Source: Sulfurovum sp.
Lineage (GTDB): Bacteria; Campylobacterota; Campylobacteria; Campylobacterales; Sulfurovaceae
Length of the DNA: 21,680 nt
Direction of reading: 5' to 3'
NCBI GenBank assembly: GCA_020719895.1
Contig: DYPM01000013.1
Coordinates: 1 to 21,680, forward strand
Shown here: piece after piece, positions 13,236 to 21,496 of the stretch
Layout: each line of letters starts with the position of its first letter
Position numbering within the stretch: the first letter of the stretch is position 1
Program-made: the position numbers and the translations under genes
Notes under the pieces: generated by a model
Told to the model about the DNA's origin: nothing
Databases searched by the model: none
What the model saw: the letters and a program-made list of their open reading frames with translations, nothing else

Positions 13236-14066
13236 TTATTTAGATAAAAAAGTTTTGAGGATAGTATAGAGTCTTCTATTGTTGAGCGGTTTTGTCATAA
13301 AAGCATTTGCACCCATCTCAAACATTCTTTCAATCTCATCTCCAACTGTAAATGCAGTAAAAGTGACGATTGGCATCGTATCATAAGCAGGATTTTGTCT
13401 AATAGCCTGTGTAGCGACAAAGCCATCCATTACAGGCATACTAATATCCATCAACACTACATCAAATATTTTACCCGCCTCAAGATAGTCAAGTGCTTCT
13501 TGACCGTTGTTGGCTATAGAAATATTCATATTTGAAGTTCTAAGAACGCTTGTGAGAATCTTTTGATTAATCAAATTATCCTCTACAATCATCAAACTCG
13601 AGCCTTCAAAATCTTTGAAACTATCAGGAGTAACATTAGGAGTCTCTTCCATCAACTCTTTGTATACCGTAATTTTGGAAGAGTCTTGTGAAGGAAAAAC
13701 AAGAGGTGGAGTTGCTTGATCGTCTTTTTTGTCTTGTTCGCTTTGAGGAAGATCAAGTGCCTCTTCTATACTATAACGGACAAGATTCTCTTCGTGACGA
13801 GGTGTTATGTGTGTTTGATGAGTCTCTTTTGTTGTGTGAACTTCTTTTTCTTTGTGAACTTCTTTTGTGATATCAAAAAAATCAGATTCACGCTTAATCG
13901 AAGGCTTATCTATTTTAGCATCAGTTGAACTCTCTCTTGGTGCATCTACAACACTATCCTCTGTGGTAACATTTTGTGATTTTTTATTACCAAGTACAAA
14001 AAAGAGGGCGAGACCAATTACCACTACCGCACCTACCCCAGCGATTATCATCATATTCTGATCCAT
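13236..14066 (-). CDS. Membrane-tethered response-regulator receiver protein
   Basis: This 276-residue protein has an unusual layout. A single N-terminal TM segment (about 6-26) is followed by a long polar linker (27-154) that is rich in Lys, Glu, His and Thr around 68-90. A complete CheY-like receiver covers about 156-276: acidic pair E162/D163, phospho-acceptor Asp207 in VVLMDISMPVMDG, Thr236/Thr238 and Lys259. There is no DNA-binding, enzymatic or HPt domain, so it likely works at the membrane as a phosphate sink, relay or protein-binding switch (inference). The receiver ends like the hybrid kinase receiver at 5925 (VEDNLINQK versus AEDNLINQK), so the two may be related by descent or share partners. 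The start ATG has AAGGGGAAAA upstream. It separates hemerythrin from ychF. Confidence 0.88.
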   Translation of the reverse strand: MDQNMMIIAGVGAVVVIGLALFFVLGNKKSQNVTTEDSVVDAPRESSTDAKIDKPSIKRESDFFDITKEVHKEKEVHTTKETHQTHITPRHEENLVRYSIEEALDLPQSEQDKKDDQATPPLVFPSQDSSKITVYKELMEETPNVTPDSFKDFEGSSLMIVEDNLINQKILTSVLRTSNMNISIANNGQEALDYLEAGKIFDVVLMDISMPVMDGFVATQAIRQNPAYDTMPIVTFTAFTVGDEIERMFEMGANAFMTKPLNNRRLYTILKTFLSK

Positions 14067-14120
14067 TTTTTCCCCTTAATTACATAAAATTATTATGACG
14101 CTTACAAAAAAAGCAACTAT

Positions 14121-14126
14121 ATTATA
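14121..14126 (-). promoter_or_regulatory. Candidate -10 of the receiver gene
   Basis: TATAAT on the minus strand overlaps the hemerythrin stop codon and lies 55 nt before the receiver ATG. It could give the receiver and ychF block its own transcript. No clear -35 is present. Confidence 0.4.
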
Positions 14127-14559
14127 CGTGAACGGTACTTATAGCTGTCTTTAAATATCGTGCTGTTACAGTATCCATCGTTTGAATATGTTGCGTTAGC
14201 CACATTGGTAACTCTTCAATGAGATAAATCTTGAGCGGTTGAATCTCGCGAGACTTTTGCCATGATGCAAAAAGCTGTCGCAACAATAAAAGGTTGGCAT
14301 CATGTACTCCTTTGTGCATTGGATAAGGAGGAAATTGTGTAGATCTCATCTGCTCCTCTTCTTTTTGGAAATGTGCGACGGTGTGCAAAATCCACGCTTC
14401 AAAAGCACTCTCTACTTCTATGGCGTTTGTGTCATTGACATTTTTTTCATACGCTAAAAGTGCTTCAAAGAGATGGTTTATAAGATCTACATCCTCATAG
14501 TGTACCGCGTTCATAGACTCCATCTCCACTAAAGGAATTTGTTCTTTTTCAAGCAACAT
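14122..14559 (-). CDS. Bacteriohemerythrin
   Basis: This 145-residue single-domain hemerythrin is a four-helix bundle that binds O2 at a non-heme di-iron centre. All seven expected iron ligands can be placed: H20 (AVHYEDVDLINHL), H63 and E67 (AHFQKEEEQM), H82 and H86 (MHKGVHDAN), H124 and D129 (HIQTMD). The length is normal. Its ATG overlaps the pepA stop by 1 nt (TAATG), making it the third gene of a trpB-pepA-hemerythrin chain. In microaerophiles such proteins store or deliver O2, or protect iron enzymes (family knowledge). Why it is tied to trpB and pepA is not clear from the sequence. Confidence 0.9.
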   Translation of the reverse strand: MLLEKEQIPLVEMESMNAVHYEDVDLINHLFEALLAYEKNVNDTNAIEVESAFEAWILHTVAHFQKEEEQMRSTQFPPYPMHKGVHDANLLLLRQLFASWQKSREIQPLKIYLIEELPMWLTQHIQTMDTVTARYLKTAISTVHV

Positions 14560-16049
14560 TATTGCACTTCCAGAGTGAGCGATTCAAGCAGATAGACCAT
14601 CATTCGAACTCCCGCACCACTTGCACCGTGTGGATTTTCGCCCCAAATATGTTCGACAAACGCAGGTCCTGCAATATCGATATGTGCCCATTTGTCCTTG
14701 TGGTATTCATCGATAAATTCAGAAAGAAACATTCCTGCTGTGATTGCTCCGCCATAACGGGTATTGGAAATGTTACAAATATCTGCAATCTCTGAACTAA
14801 GGGTTTTTTTGAGGTAGCGATTGAAGTCCAATTTTGTCATCAGTTCACCCGAATGTTGTGCTGCTTTGATGATCATATTTTTAGGAACATCGTTGTTTCC
14901 CATGACGCCCGACGTGTAGTTTCCTACACCAACCACACACGCACCTGTAAGCGTGGCAAAGTCAAAAAGATAATCTGCTTTTACCTCTTGCTGTGCATAT
15001 CCGAGTGTATCAGCAAGTACCAATCTCCCTTCAGCATCGGTGTTACGTACTTCAATCGTTTTGCCGTTTTTGGCTCTTAAAACATCATCGGGTTTATACG
15101 CATCGCCACCGATCATATTCTCTACTGCACCGACAAATCCATGGAGTTCGATAGGGAGTTTGAGCGTTGCGACTGCTTTGATGATTCCTAAAACTGCTGA
15201 ACCGCCACTTTTGTCGGCTTTCATTGTTACCATATAATCAGAAGGCTTGAGACTAAGTCCACCCGAATCGTAAGTGAGCCCTTTTCCTACGAGTGTCACG
15301 ACTGCTTTAGGATTTTGGGGTTTATAGGCAAGATGTATCACTCTTGGAGTGTGACGACTTGCTCTTGCGACTGCCAAAAGTGTCTCCATCTTTTGTTCTC
15401 TCAAATCAGATGGTTCAAGAATATGGCATTTGAGATCATACTCTTTGGCGATATTTTCTGCGATTTTTGCCATCACTTCAGGATAACAATCATCAGGCGT
15501 AGTATTGACAATATTTCGTGTGAAGTTGGTCGCTTCAGCGATGGTCACTCCTGCGTGAAATGCTTTGATAGCCTCTTGTATTGGCAACGAAAAATGAGCA
15601 TAATGGGTCATCGAAACAGTAATGCTTTCAATGGTATTTTTTGATTTTTCACTTTTGTAATGTTCAAAACGGTACGCACCCAACACAAATCCCTCAGCCA
15701 TTGCTTTGAGAAATGCCATAGGATTTTCTGTATCAGTATACGAAGCAATCTTTGCTGTGCGGTAACTTGTCTTAAAAAGTGTTCGCATAGCAGTCGCAAT
15801 AGCTGTACGAACTGTTGCACAAGAGAGAGTTTCGACACCGACATAAAGACGGTCTTTGTCGCTAAAGAGCTGTGTTTCGTCTTGCAAGCCTTTAAAGCCC
15901 GCTTTTTGGAGTGCAGTTTTTTCTTGGACAAAAGGGTGATCAAAGTTTTTATTGATCACAAGAATGATCTCTACATCAGCGACAATCTCTTCGATGGTTG
16001 CGATTGTGAGGTCAAAATCAATGCGGTTTTCTTGGTTGAGTTGAATCAT
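14559..16049 (-). CDS. pepA: Leucyl/cytosol aminopeptidase (M17)
   Basis: This 496-residue M17 metallo-aminopeptidase removes N-terminal residues from peptides in the cytoplasm as a hexamer with two metals per subunit. The C-terminal catalytic domain shows metal ligands K256 and D261 (VGKGLTYDSGG), D279 (MKADKSGG), and D338/E340 in the signature NTDAEGRLVLADTL (337-350), with K268 and R342 as catalytic residues. The segment after D279 is KSGGSA instead of the commoner MGGAA/MCGAA, but ligands are kept. The N-terminal domain (1-165) is divergent, as usual. The start overlaps the trpB stop (TAATG) and its stop overlaps the hemerythrin start in the same way. In E. coli PepA also binds DNA; nothing here tests that. 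Confidence 0.95.
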   Translation of the reverse strand: MIQLNQENRIDFDLTIATIEEIVADVEIILVINKNFDHPFVQEKTALQKAGFKGLQDETQLFSDKDRLYVGVETLSCATVRTAIATAMRTLFKTSYRTAKIASYTDTENPMAFLKAMAEGFVLGAYRFEHYKSEKSKNTIESITVSMTHYAHFSLPIQEAIKAFHAGVTIAEATNFTRNIVNTTPDDCYPEVMAKIAENIAKEYDLKCHILEPSDLREQKMETLLAVARASRHTPRVIHLAYKPQNPKAVVTLVGKGLTYDSGGLSLKPSDYMVTMKADKSGGSAVLGIIKAVATLKLPIELHGFVGAVENMIGGDAYKPDDVLRAKNGKTIEVRNTDAEGRLVLADTLGYAQQEVKADYLFDFATLTGACVVGVGNYTSGVMGNNDVPKNMIIKAAQHSGELMTKLDFNRYLKKTLSSEIADICNISNTRYGGAITAGMFLSEFIDEYHKDKWAHIDIAGPAFVEHIWGENPHGASGAGVRMMVYLLESLTLEVQ

Positions 16050-17290
16050 TAAAGTCTCTCTTTGAGTATTTTTTGGGCTTGCATCATATCTTTGTCTCCA
16101 CGTCCTGAGAGATTGATGAGTATGATTTTGTTTTGGAGTGCATCGGGTGACATTTTTTTGAGATACGCAACGGCGTGAGAACTCTCAAACGCAGGGATAA
16201 TCCCCTCAGCACGAGAGAGCCACACAAATCCATCGATTGCTTCATCGTCTGTGATGTGATCATAAGTCGCCTTGCCTGACTCTTTAAGGTATGAGTGTTC
16301 AGGTCCAATCCCCGGATAATCAAGCCCTGCGGAGATAGAGTGTGCCTCTTGAACTTGTCCGTCTTCATCTTGAAGTAGATAGCTAAGTTGTCCATGAAGT
16401 ACGCCTGGTGTTCCTTTTTCGAGTGAACATCCATGCTTGCAATCCAATCCTTCTCCGCCCGCTTCAATACCGATACACTCTACGCCTTCTTCGCCAATAA
16501 AATGGCTAAAAAGTCCCAACGCATTCGAGCCACCACCGATACACGCAAGTACAGTATCAGGAAGTCTTCCTTCGACCTGCATCAACTGCTGTTTGGCTTC
16601 CCAGCCAATAATAGACTGAATGTCTCTTACCATCATTGGATAAGGGTGTGGTCCTGCAACAGTGCCGATTAGATAATAGGTATCACGTGCGTTTGTCACC
16701 CAGTGGCGAATCGCGTCATTCATCGCATCTTTGAGGGTTTTACTCCCTGACTCTACGGCGTGTACTTTAGCACCAAGCAGTTTCATCCGAAAAACATTGA
16801 GTTCTTGACGTGCCACATCTTTTGCACCCATAAACACTTCGCACTCTAGTCCAAAAAGTGCTGCTACAGTCGCTGTCGCTACGCCATGTTGTCCTGCTCC
16901 TGTTTCGGCAATAATCTTTTTTTTACCAAGACGTTTTGCAAGTACTGCTTGTGCGATACAGTGGTTGATTTTGTGTGCACCTGTGTGGTTGAGGTCTTCT
17001 CTTTTGAGATATATTTTCGCTCCTGTCTCTTTGGAAAGATTTTTGGCAAAATAGAGTGCTGAAGGGCGACCTACATAGTGTTTGTAGTAGTAATCCACCT
17101 CTCTCCAGAAATCCTCATCAAAACGCACCGCTTCATAATCAAGGCGAAGTTGTTCTAATACAGGCATCAAAGTTTCAGGAACATACCGACCGCCAAAGCC
17201 CACCGAGCCATCAGCACGACGCGGAAAATGTCCCAAACTATCAGGATCATGCGGTACTGGACGAGGAATATAAAGTGTGTTGTGTGTCAA
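16049..17290 (-). CDS. trpB: Tryptophan synthase beta chain
   Basis: This 413-residue TrpB condenses indole with L-serine using PLP. HFPRRADGSVGFGGRYVPET (21-40) is the family start; the PLP lysine is K107 in LNHTGAHKINH; catalytic Glu129 is in IAETGAGQHG; a GGGSNALGLF phosphate-binding loop follows. It belongs to the TrpB1 type. No trpA is in the window, so the alpha subunit must be elsewhere. Translation probably starts at TTG (17290): AAAAAGG is just upstream, an in-frame stop lies a few codons before, and the next in-frame Met is residue 42, past the conserved N-terminus. The C-terminus overlaps pepA by 1 nt. Confidence 0.95.
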   Translation of the reverse strand: MTHNTLYIPRPVPHDPDSLGHFPRRADGSVGFGGRYVPETLMPVLEQLRLDYEAVRFDEDFWREVDYYYKHYVGRPSALYFAKNLSKETGAKIYLKREDLNHTGAHKINHCIAQAVLAKRLGKKKIIAETGAGQHGVATATVAALFGLECEVFMGAKDVARQELNVFRMKLLGAKVHAVESGSKTLKDAMNDAIRHWVTNARDTYYLIGTVAGPHPYPMMVRDIQSIIGWEAKQQLMQVEGRLPDTVLACIGGGSNALGLFSHFIGEEGVECIGIEAGGEGLDCKHGCSLEKGTPGVLHGQLSYLLQDEDGQVQEAHSISAGLDYPGIGPEHSYLKESGKATYDHITDDEAIDGFVWLSRAEGIIPAFESSHAVAYLKKMSPDALQNKIILINLSGRGDKDMMQAQKILKERL

Positions 17291-17345
17291 ATTGGTAACC
17301 TTTTTCTCACCATTTTAGGGAGATGGCGAGTGTGAAATAGCGACG

Positions 17346-17351
17346 ATTATA
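17346..17351 (-). promoter_or_regulatory. Candidate -10 of trpB
   Basis: TATAAT on the minus strand lies within the palindrome GATTATAATC, 56 nt before the trpB TTG. The same bases give a TATAAT on the plus strand, about 150 nt before pta. No trp-leader peptide (Trp codon run) is visible in the leader. Confidence 0.5.
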
Positions 17352-17374
17352 ATCCAACACCACTCAATACAGAC

Positions 17375-17420
17375 TTAACACAATATGAATAGTGTTTAAA
17401 TAGAAATAAAAACCCAATCG
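17375..17420. promoter_or_regulatory. Inverted repeats in the trpB/pta divergent gap
   Basis: An imperfect inverted repeat (TTAACAC, 10 nt, GTGTTTAA; 17375-17399) lies upstream of pta in the 213-nt divergent gap. Nearby is a 16-nt near-palindrome reading AGCTTTTTAAAGAGCT. Either could be a regulator site. The remaining part of the gap shows only the pta ribosome site (TAGGAG). Confidence 0.3.
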
Positions 17421-17503
17421 AAGCTTTTTAAAGAGCTAAAGCCCTCTTCTATTAAAAGTGTGTAGTATTAACTATCAAAAAAATAGTAGGAGATTTAAAA
17501 ATA

Positions 17504-19594
17504 ATGAAAAAAACAAAATCACTTTATATTGCACCACTGCAAGAGTCAGCGGGAAGTGTTGTTGTGGCATTGGGTATTATGGAGTTATTGGTACATCAAA
17601 TGGAAAGAGTTGCTTATTTTCGACCTATTATAGAGAGTAACGAAAAAAGAGACTCCGATATCGAACTTATCTTAGGGCGATATGGACTATCGATGAATTA
17701 TGAAGCGTGTTTTGGCTACACCTTACAAGAGGCAGAGTCGATGATTGCTCAAGGAGGATTGAATGTGCTACTTGAGACGCTTTTGGAGCGTTTTGGGGAG
17801 TTGGAGAGAGAGTATGATTTTGTATTGATACAAGGATTGAGCGTGACATCATTCTCCTCTTCGCTTGATTTTAATCTCAATCTTGCGATTGCCAAAAATA
17901 TCGGTGCGTCTGTAGTGAGTGTATTGAGTGGCAAGCATCGAAATGCTTCAGAGATGTTTGAGATGATTCGGCTTGAAAGCCATGTGGTGGCGACAGAAGG
18001 ATGTACACACTTTGCGACTTTTGTAAATCGTTTGGATGTGGCGTGTGATCATGAGCTAAGAGACTCTATCGAAGGATTCTCTTTTCCTATATTTTGTCTT
18101 CCTGAATATCCTGAACTTGACAAACCAACAATGCAAGAGATCGCTACAGCACTCAATGCCAAACGACTTTTTGGAAGTGATGAGGATATGAACCGTTTGG
18201 TTTCGCATCTTCGAATCGCTGCTATGCGTGTAGAGCATTTTCTCGAACAACTTCAAGATGGAGATTTGATCATTACTCCTGGTGATCGCTCTGATATTTT
18301 GCTTGGCACATTGGTTTCTACTTATTCTACAGAACATCCTAACGCATCGGGTATTCTTGTGACGGGTGGATTTGAGCCAAGTGATTATATCTCTGGAATG
18401 ATTCAAAATCTTTCTGGTGTACCGTTGCCGATGCTTGCAACTTCAGATGATACGATTGAGACTGCCACTAAGGTGTTGGCCGTGCAAGCAAAATTAAATG
18501 CAAAAAATAGCCGTAAAGTAGCATTAGCCATTGGACATTTTGAAAATCATGTAGATTCTCAACTTTTTATGGAACGTATTGAAGTCACAGAGTCACAGAG
18601 TGTTACGCCGATGATGTTTGCTTATCGTCTTTTTGAAAGAGCAAGAGCATCAATCAAACACATTGTTTTACCAGAGAGTAATGATGATCGAATATTGCGT
18701 GCTACGGAGATAGTGTTGCGTCGTGGTGCGGTGAAGATTACGCTACTTGGAGAGGAGCGTGAGATTTTGCATCGTAGTGCTACTTTGGGAATAGATCTTC
18801 ATGATGTAACGATTGTTGATTGGCAACGTTCAGCACTCAAAGAGGAGTTTGCGATACGCTTTTATGAGTTGCGTAAAGAGAAGGGATTGACACTCGAAAA
18901 AGCACGTGACTCGATGAATCACTTGAGTTATTTTGCGACGATGATGGTTTATTGCGGATATGTTGATGGAATGGTTTCTGGAGCAATTCACACTACGCAA
19001 GAGACGATTCTTCCTGCACTTCAGGTTATCAAAACACGTCCTGATGTTTCATTGGTCTCGAGTGTATTTTTTATGTGTTTGGATACCAAAGTATTGGTGT
19101 ATGGAGATTGTGCAATAAATCCTGATCCTAATGCTACCGAACTTGCTCAAATCGCAATTGCATCTGCTGATACTGCAAAAACTTTTGGGATAGAGCCTAA
19201 AGTAGCGATGCTCTCATACTCTACAGGCACATCTGGCAAAGGTGCGGAAGTAGAGAAGGTACGCGAAGCGACACGTTTGGTCAAAATAGCACGTCCAGAT
19301 CTTAAAATTGATGGACCAATTCAGTACGATGCAGCAGTAGATAGTGTGGTTGCGGCTCAAAAACTTCCCGATTCACAAGTCGCAGGAGAGGCAAATGTGT
19401 TGATATTTCCTGATCTCAATACTGGCAACAACACCTACAAGGCTGTACAACGCTCATCGGGAGCCGTGGCGATAGGACCGATTTTGCAAGGACTTAACCG
19501 TCCTGTCAATGATCTAAGTCGTGGATGTTTGGTAGAAGATATTGTCAATACAGTAGTTATCACTGCGATTCAAGCCCAAAAGGAGAATAGATGA
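17504..19594 (+). CDS. pta: Phosphate acetyltransferase, long form
   Basis: This 696-residue enzyme interconverts acetyl-CoA plus phosphate and acetyl phosphate plus CoA. It is the long, three-part form like E. coli Pta (714 residues). An N-terminal P-loop-like domain covers about 1-210, where the nucleotide loop reads ESAGSVVVALG and lacks the GKS of related proteins. A DRTGG regulatory domain covers about 215-330 (LIITPGDRSDILLG). The catalytic PTA/PTB domain runs from about 370 to the end (HIVLPESNDDRILRATE, SYSTGTSGKGAEVEKVREAT, FPDLNTGNNTYKAVQRSSGA). The ATG at 17504 follows TAGGAG with an 11-nt spacing. It overlaps ackA by 4 nt (ATGA). Together they make ATP from acetyl-CoA, or activate acetate. 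Confidence 0.96.
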   Translation: MKKTKSLYIAPLQESAGSVVVALGIMELLVHQMERVAYFRPIIESNEKRDSDIELILGRYGLSMNYEACFGYTLQEAESMIAQGGLNVLLETLLERFGELEREYDFVLIQGLSVTSFSSSLDFNLNLAIAKNIGASVVSVLSGKHRNASEMFEMIRLESHVVATEGCTHFATFVNRLDVACDHELRDSIEGFSFPIFCLPEYPELDKPTMQEIATALNAKRLFGSDEDMNRLVSHLRIAAMRVEHFLEQLQDGDLIITPGDRSDILLGTLVSTYSTEHPNASGILVTGGFEPSDYISGMIQNLSGVPLPMLATSDDTIETATKVLAVQAKLNAKNSRKVALAIGHFENHVDSQLFMERIEVTESQSVTPMMFAYRLFERARASIKHIVLPESNDDRILRATEIVLRRGAVKITLLGEEREILHRSATLGIDLHDVTIVDWQRSALKEEFAIRFYELRKEKGLTLEKARDSMNHLSYFATMMVYCGYVDGMVSGAIHTTQETILPALQVIKTRPDVSLVSSVFFMCLDTKVLVYGDCAINPDPNATELAQIAIASADTAKTFGIEPKVAMLSYSTGTSGKGAEVEKVREATRLVKIARPDLKIDGPIQYDAAVDSVVAAQKLPDSQVAGEANVLIFPDLNTGNNTYKAVQRSSGAVAIGPILQGLNRPVNDLSRGCLVEDIVNTVVITAIQAQKENR

Positions 19595-20763
19595 GCATTT
19601 TGGTACTCAACTGCGGAAGTTCGTCGATTAAATTCAAACTTTTTACCCAAACATGCGAAGTGTTGCATAGTGGATTGATAGAGAGAATCTTTGAAAAAGA
19701 GTTGGGGCGAGGTGTTATTGATGGAGTGTGTTTTTTTGAAGGTGAGATTGCAAATCATCATGTCGGAATGGAGAAGCTTTTTGAGCAGTTACGGCGTTGT
19801 GGTGCGATCACATCATACGATGATATTACGTTGGTGGCACATCGTGTAGTTCATGGTGGCGAACGGTTCACTGCACCGATATTGATCAATGAGACAGTGA
19901 TTGAAGCCATAGAGCGACTTGTTCCTCTTGCACCTCTTCACAATCCCGCCAATCTTGAAGGTATCAAGGTCGCACAAGCAGTCGTTCCTAACGCCTCTCA
20001 TATTGCTATATTTGACACCGCATTTCACCAAACTATGCCAAAACACGCCTATCGTTATGCGATACCTAAAGAGTTCTACACAAATAATGCTATTCGTCGC
20101 TATGGTTTCCATGGCACTTCTCATCGCTATATTGCAGAAAAAACAGCAGATTATCTCAATCGACCACTTGAAACTCTCAATTTCATTACATTGCATCTTG
20201 GCAATGGAGATAGTATATGTGCGATACGTAATGGAAAAAGTATCGATACTTCAATGGGATTTACGCCACTTGAAGGATTGATGATGGGAACAAGATCAGG
20301 TGATATAGATCCAGCGATTGTGTTTTACATGGAACACATATGCGGAATGGATATCAAAAGTATAGACCATACACTCAACCATAAAAGCGGACTCAAAGGG
20401 GTGTGTGGAGATAACGATATGCGACTCATTTTAGAGAGAGCAGAAGATGGCGATGATGATGCGATATTGGCAGTTGAGATGTTTGTTTATCGCATCCGAA
20501 AATATATCGGTGCGTATGCTGTTAGTTTGGGAAGTGTTGATGCGATTGTTTTTACAGGCGGTATTGGTGAACATTCGCAAAACATTCGATTTCGTGTTTG
20601 TGAAGGACTTGAAGATGTGCTTGGAGTTATCATTGGAGAGTCGCGAGAGAATGAAGGCGTCATTGCATTTGAGGCACCACAAAGTCGCATCGCACTGCTT
20701 GCGATCCCTACTGATGAAGAGTATCAGATGGCAAAAGAGAGTACGGTTTTGCTTTCTATTTAA
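19591..20763 (+). CDS. ackA: Acetate kinase
   Basis: This 390-residue cytoplasmic enzyme transfers phosphate between acetyl phosphate and ADP. Family motifs in order: VLNCGSSSIKFKLF (N-terminal phosphate site), VAHRVVHGGE, IFDTAFHQTMP, RYGFHGTSHRYI (second acetokinase signature), HLGNGDSICAIRNGKS, MMGTRSGDIDP, and FTGGIGEHSQNIR near the C-terminus. The adenine/phosphate loop has GNGDS where GNGGS/GNGAS is commoner. Length is normal. Its ATG lies inside the pta stop (ATGA), so the two are translated together. The 82 nt that follow contain a promoter for the next gene and no clear terminator, so some read-through is possible. Confidence 0.97.
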   Translation: MSILVLNCGSSSIKFKLFTQTCEVLHSGLIERIFEKELGRGVIDGVCFFEGEIANHHVGMEKLFEQLRRCGAITSYDDITLVAHRVVHGGERFTAPILINETVIEAIERLVPLAPLHNPANLEGIKVAQAVVPNASHIAIFDTAFHQTMPKHAYRYAIPKEFYTNNAIRRYGFHGTSHRYIAEKTADYLNRPLETLNFITLHLGNGDSICAIRNGKSIDTSMGFTPLEGLMMGTRSGDIDPAIVFYMEHICGMDIKSIDHTLNHKSGLKGVCGDNDMRLILERAEDGDDDAILAVEMFVYRIRKYIGAYAVSLGSVDAIVFTGGIGEHSQNIRFRVCEGLEDVLGVIIGESRENEGVIAFEAPQSRIALLAIPTDEEYQMAKESTVLLSI

Positions 20764-20784
20764 TTGGAGTTTAAGACATTGGTT

Positions 20785-20790
20785 TATAAT
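20785..20790 (+). promoter_or_regulatory. Promoter -10 of the Spy/CpxP-like gene
   Basis: TATAAT lies 55 nt before the ATG, in the gap after ackA. TTGGAG 15 nt upstream is a weak -35 with a short spacer. It suggests separate expression of the periplasmic protein. Confidence 0.5.
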
Positions 20791-20845
20791 GAGACTATCT
20801 CAGCAACAGGGATACAACAAAGAAAACTCAAATAAGGAAAAAGAG

Positions 20846-21319
20846 ATGAACAAAGCAACACTCAAAACGATGGCAGTAGTTCTATTTGCAACAGCGACAG
20901 CTTACGGATTTGGTCCACAAGGTGGAGGCGAAATGCCAAAAATGATACAAAGAGACAAAGCCATGATGACACTTCAAGAGCTTGATCTTAGTAGCACGCA
21001 AAGAGAGCAACTTAAAGCCATGCGAAATGCAAATATGGCAGAGAAAAAAACACATCGTGCAGATCAACAACAAAAACGTGAAGAGGTGGCAAAAAGAAGA
21101 CCGCTCATGACTCAATATATGAGTGCAACCGCTTTTGATAAAGAGGGATTCAAAAAAGCAATCAAAGAAGAGATAGCACAAAATCGTGCAATGATGGAAA
21201 AAAGAAGCGAAGAGATGATAGAGAGAAGAGCCAATCACCTTGAGCAGATTTTCAATATTCTAACACCAGAGCAGAGAGTCAAGTGGATTGCTCTTTCCGA
21301 AGACAATAGCACCAAATAG
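20846..21319 (+). CDS. Spy/CpxP-like (LTXXQ) periplasmic protein
   Basis: This 157-residue protein has a signal peptide (1 to about 21, MNKATLKTMAVVLFATATAY) followed by a Gly-rich start and a very charged, helical mature part rich in Met, Lys, Arg and Glu. The LTPEQ motif at 139-143 near the C-terminus, and LDLSSTQREQLKAMR (46-60) as a first, looser copy, fit the Spy/CpxP fold used by periplasmic chaperones and metal-stress sensors (family knowledge). Assignment is by pattern, so moderate. The reading frame is open back into ackA (20447), but the ATG at 20846 has AAGGAAAAAGAG before it and begins with the signal peptide. It has its own -10 and a strong terminator, so it is monocistronic. Confidence 0.82.
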   Translation: MNKATLKTMAVVLFATATAYGFGPQGGGEMPKMIQRDKAMMTLQELDLSSTQREQLKAMRNANMAEKKTHRADQQQKREEVAKRRPLMTQYMSATAFDKEGFKKAIKEEIAQNRAMMEKRSEEMIERRANHLEQIFNILTPEQRVKWIALSEDNSTK

Positions 21320-21335
21320 TTGATTATTTTCAGTT

Positions 21336-21362
21336 AAAAAGAGTCTCTTGAGGCTCTTTTTT
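21336..21362 (+). terminator. Rho-independent terminator after the Spy-like gene
   Basis: AAAAAGAGTCTC pairs with the GAGGCTCTTTTT side through one G-T wobble and a tiny loop, and ends in six Ts. It lies 17 nt after the stop codon. The A-run opposite the T-run makes it potentially bidirectional. Confidence 0.85.
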
Positions 21363-21397
21363 AGTCTCAAAGTGCTTGTTTTGAGCTATGAGATGAT

Positions 21398-21452
21398 GTT
21401 ACCATTTTGTTACCATTTTGTTACCATTTTGTTACCATTTTGTTACCATTTT
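21398..21452 (+). repeat. Five tandem copies of an 11-bp unit upstream of a lipoprotein gene
   Basis: GTTACCATTTT is repeated five times exactly and without gaps (55 bp), then a T-run. The array ends 44 nt before the ATG of the lipoprotein gene, in the position of upstream activator sites. The 11-bp period puts each GTTACC on nearly the same DNA face, as in direct-repeat sites of OmpR/PhoB-type regulators (known period 10-11 bp). Regulatory function is inferred. Confidence 0.9.
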
Positions 21453-21496
21453 TTTGTACACTGTCGTTCGTAAATTAATTATATTAAGGACACAGT

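Noticed and set aside
17291..17503. trp leader peptide or T-box before trpB
   Set aside because: The only short ORFs (MASVK, MNSV) have no Trp codons, and no leader with paired attenuator hairpins was found.
20447..20845. Long upstream extension of the Spy-like gene into ackA
   Set aside because: This part is a shadow frame of ackA. The ATG at 20846 has a ribosome site and starts a signal peptide.
21398..21452. CRISPR array
   Set aside because: The units are 11 bp with no spacers between them, and no cas gene is near.
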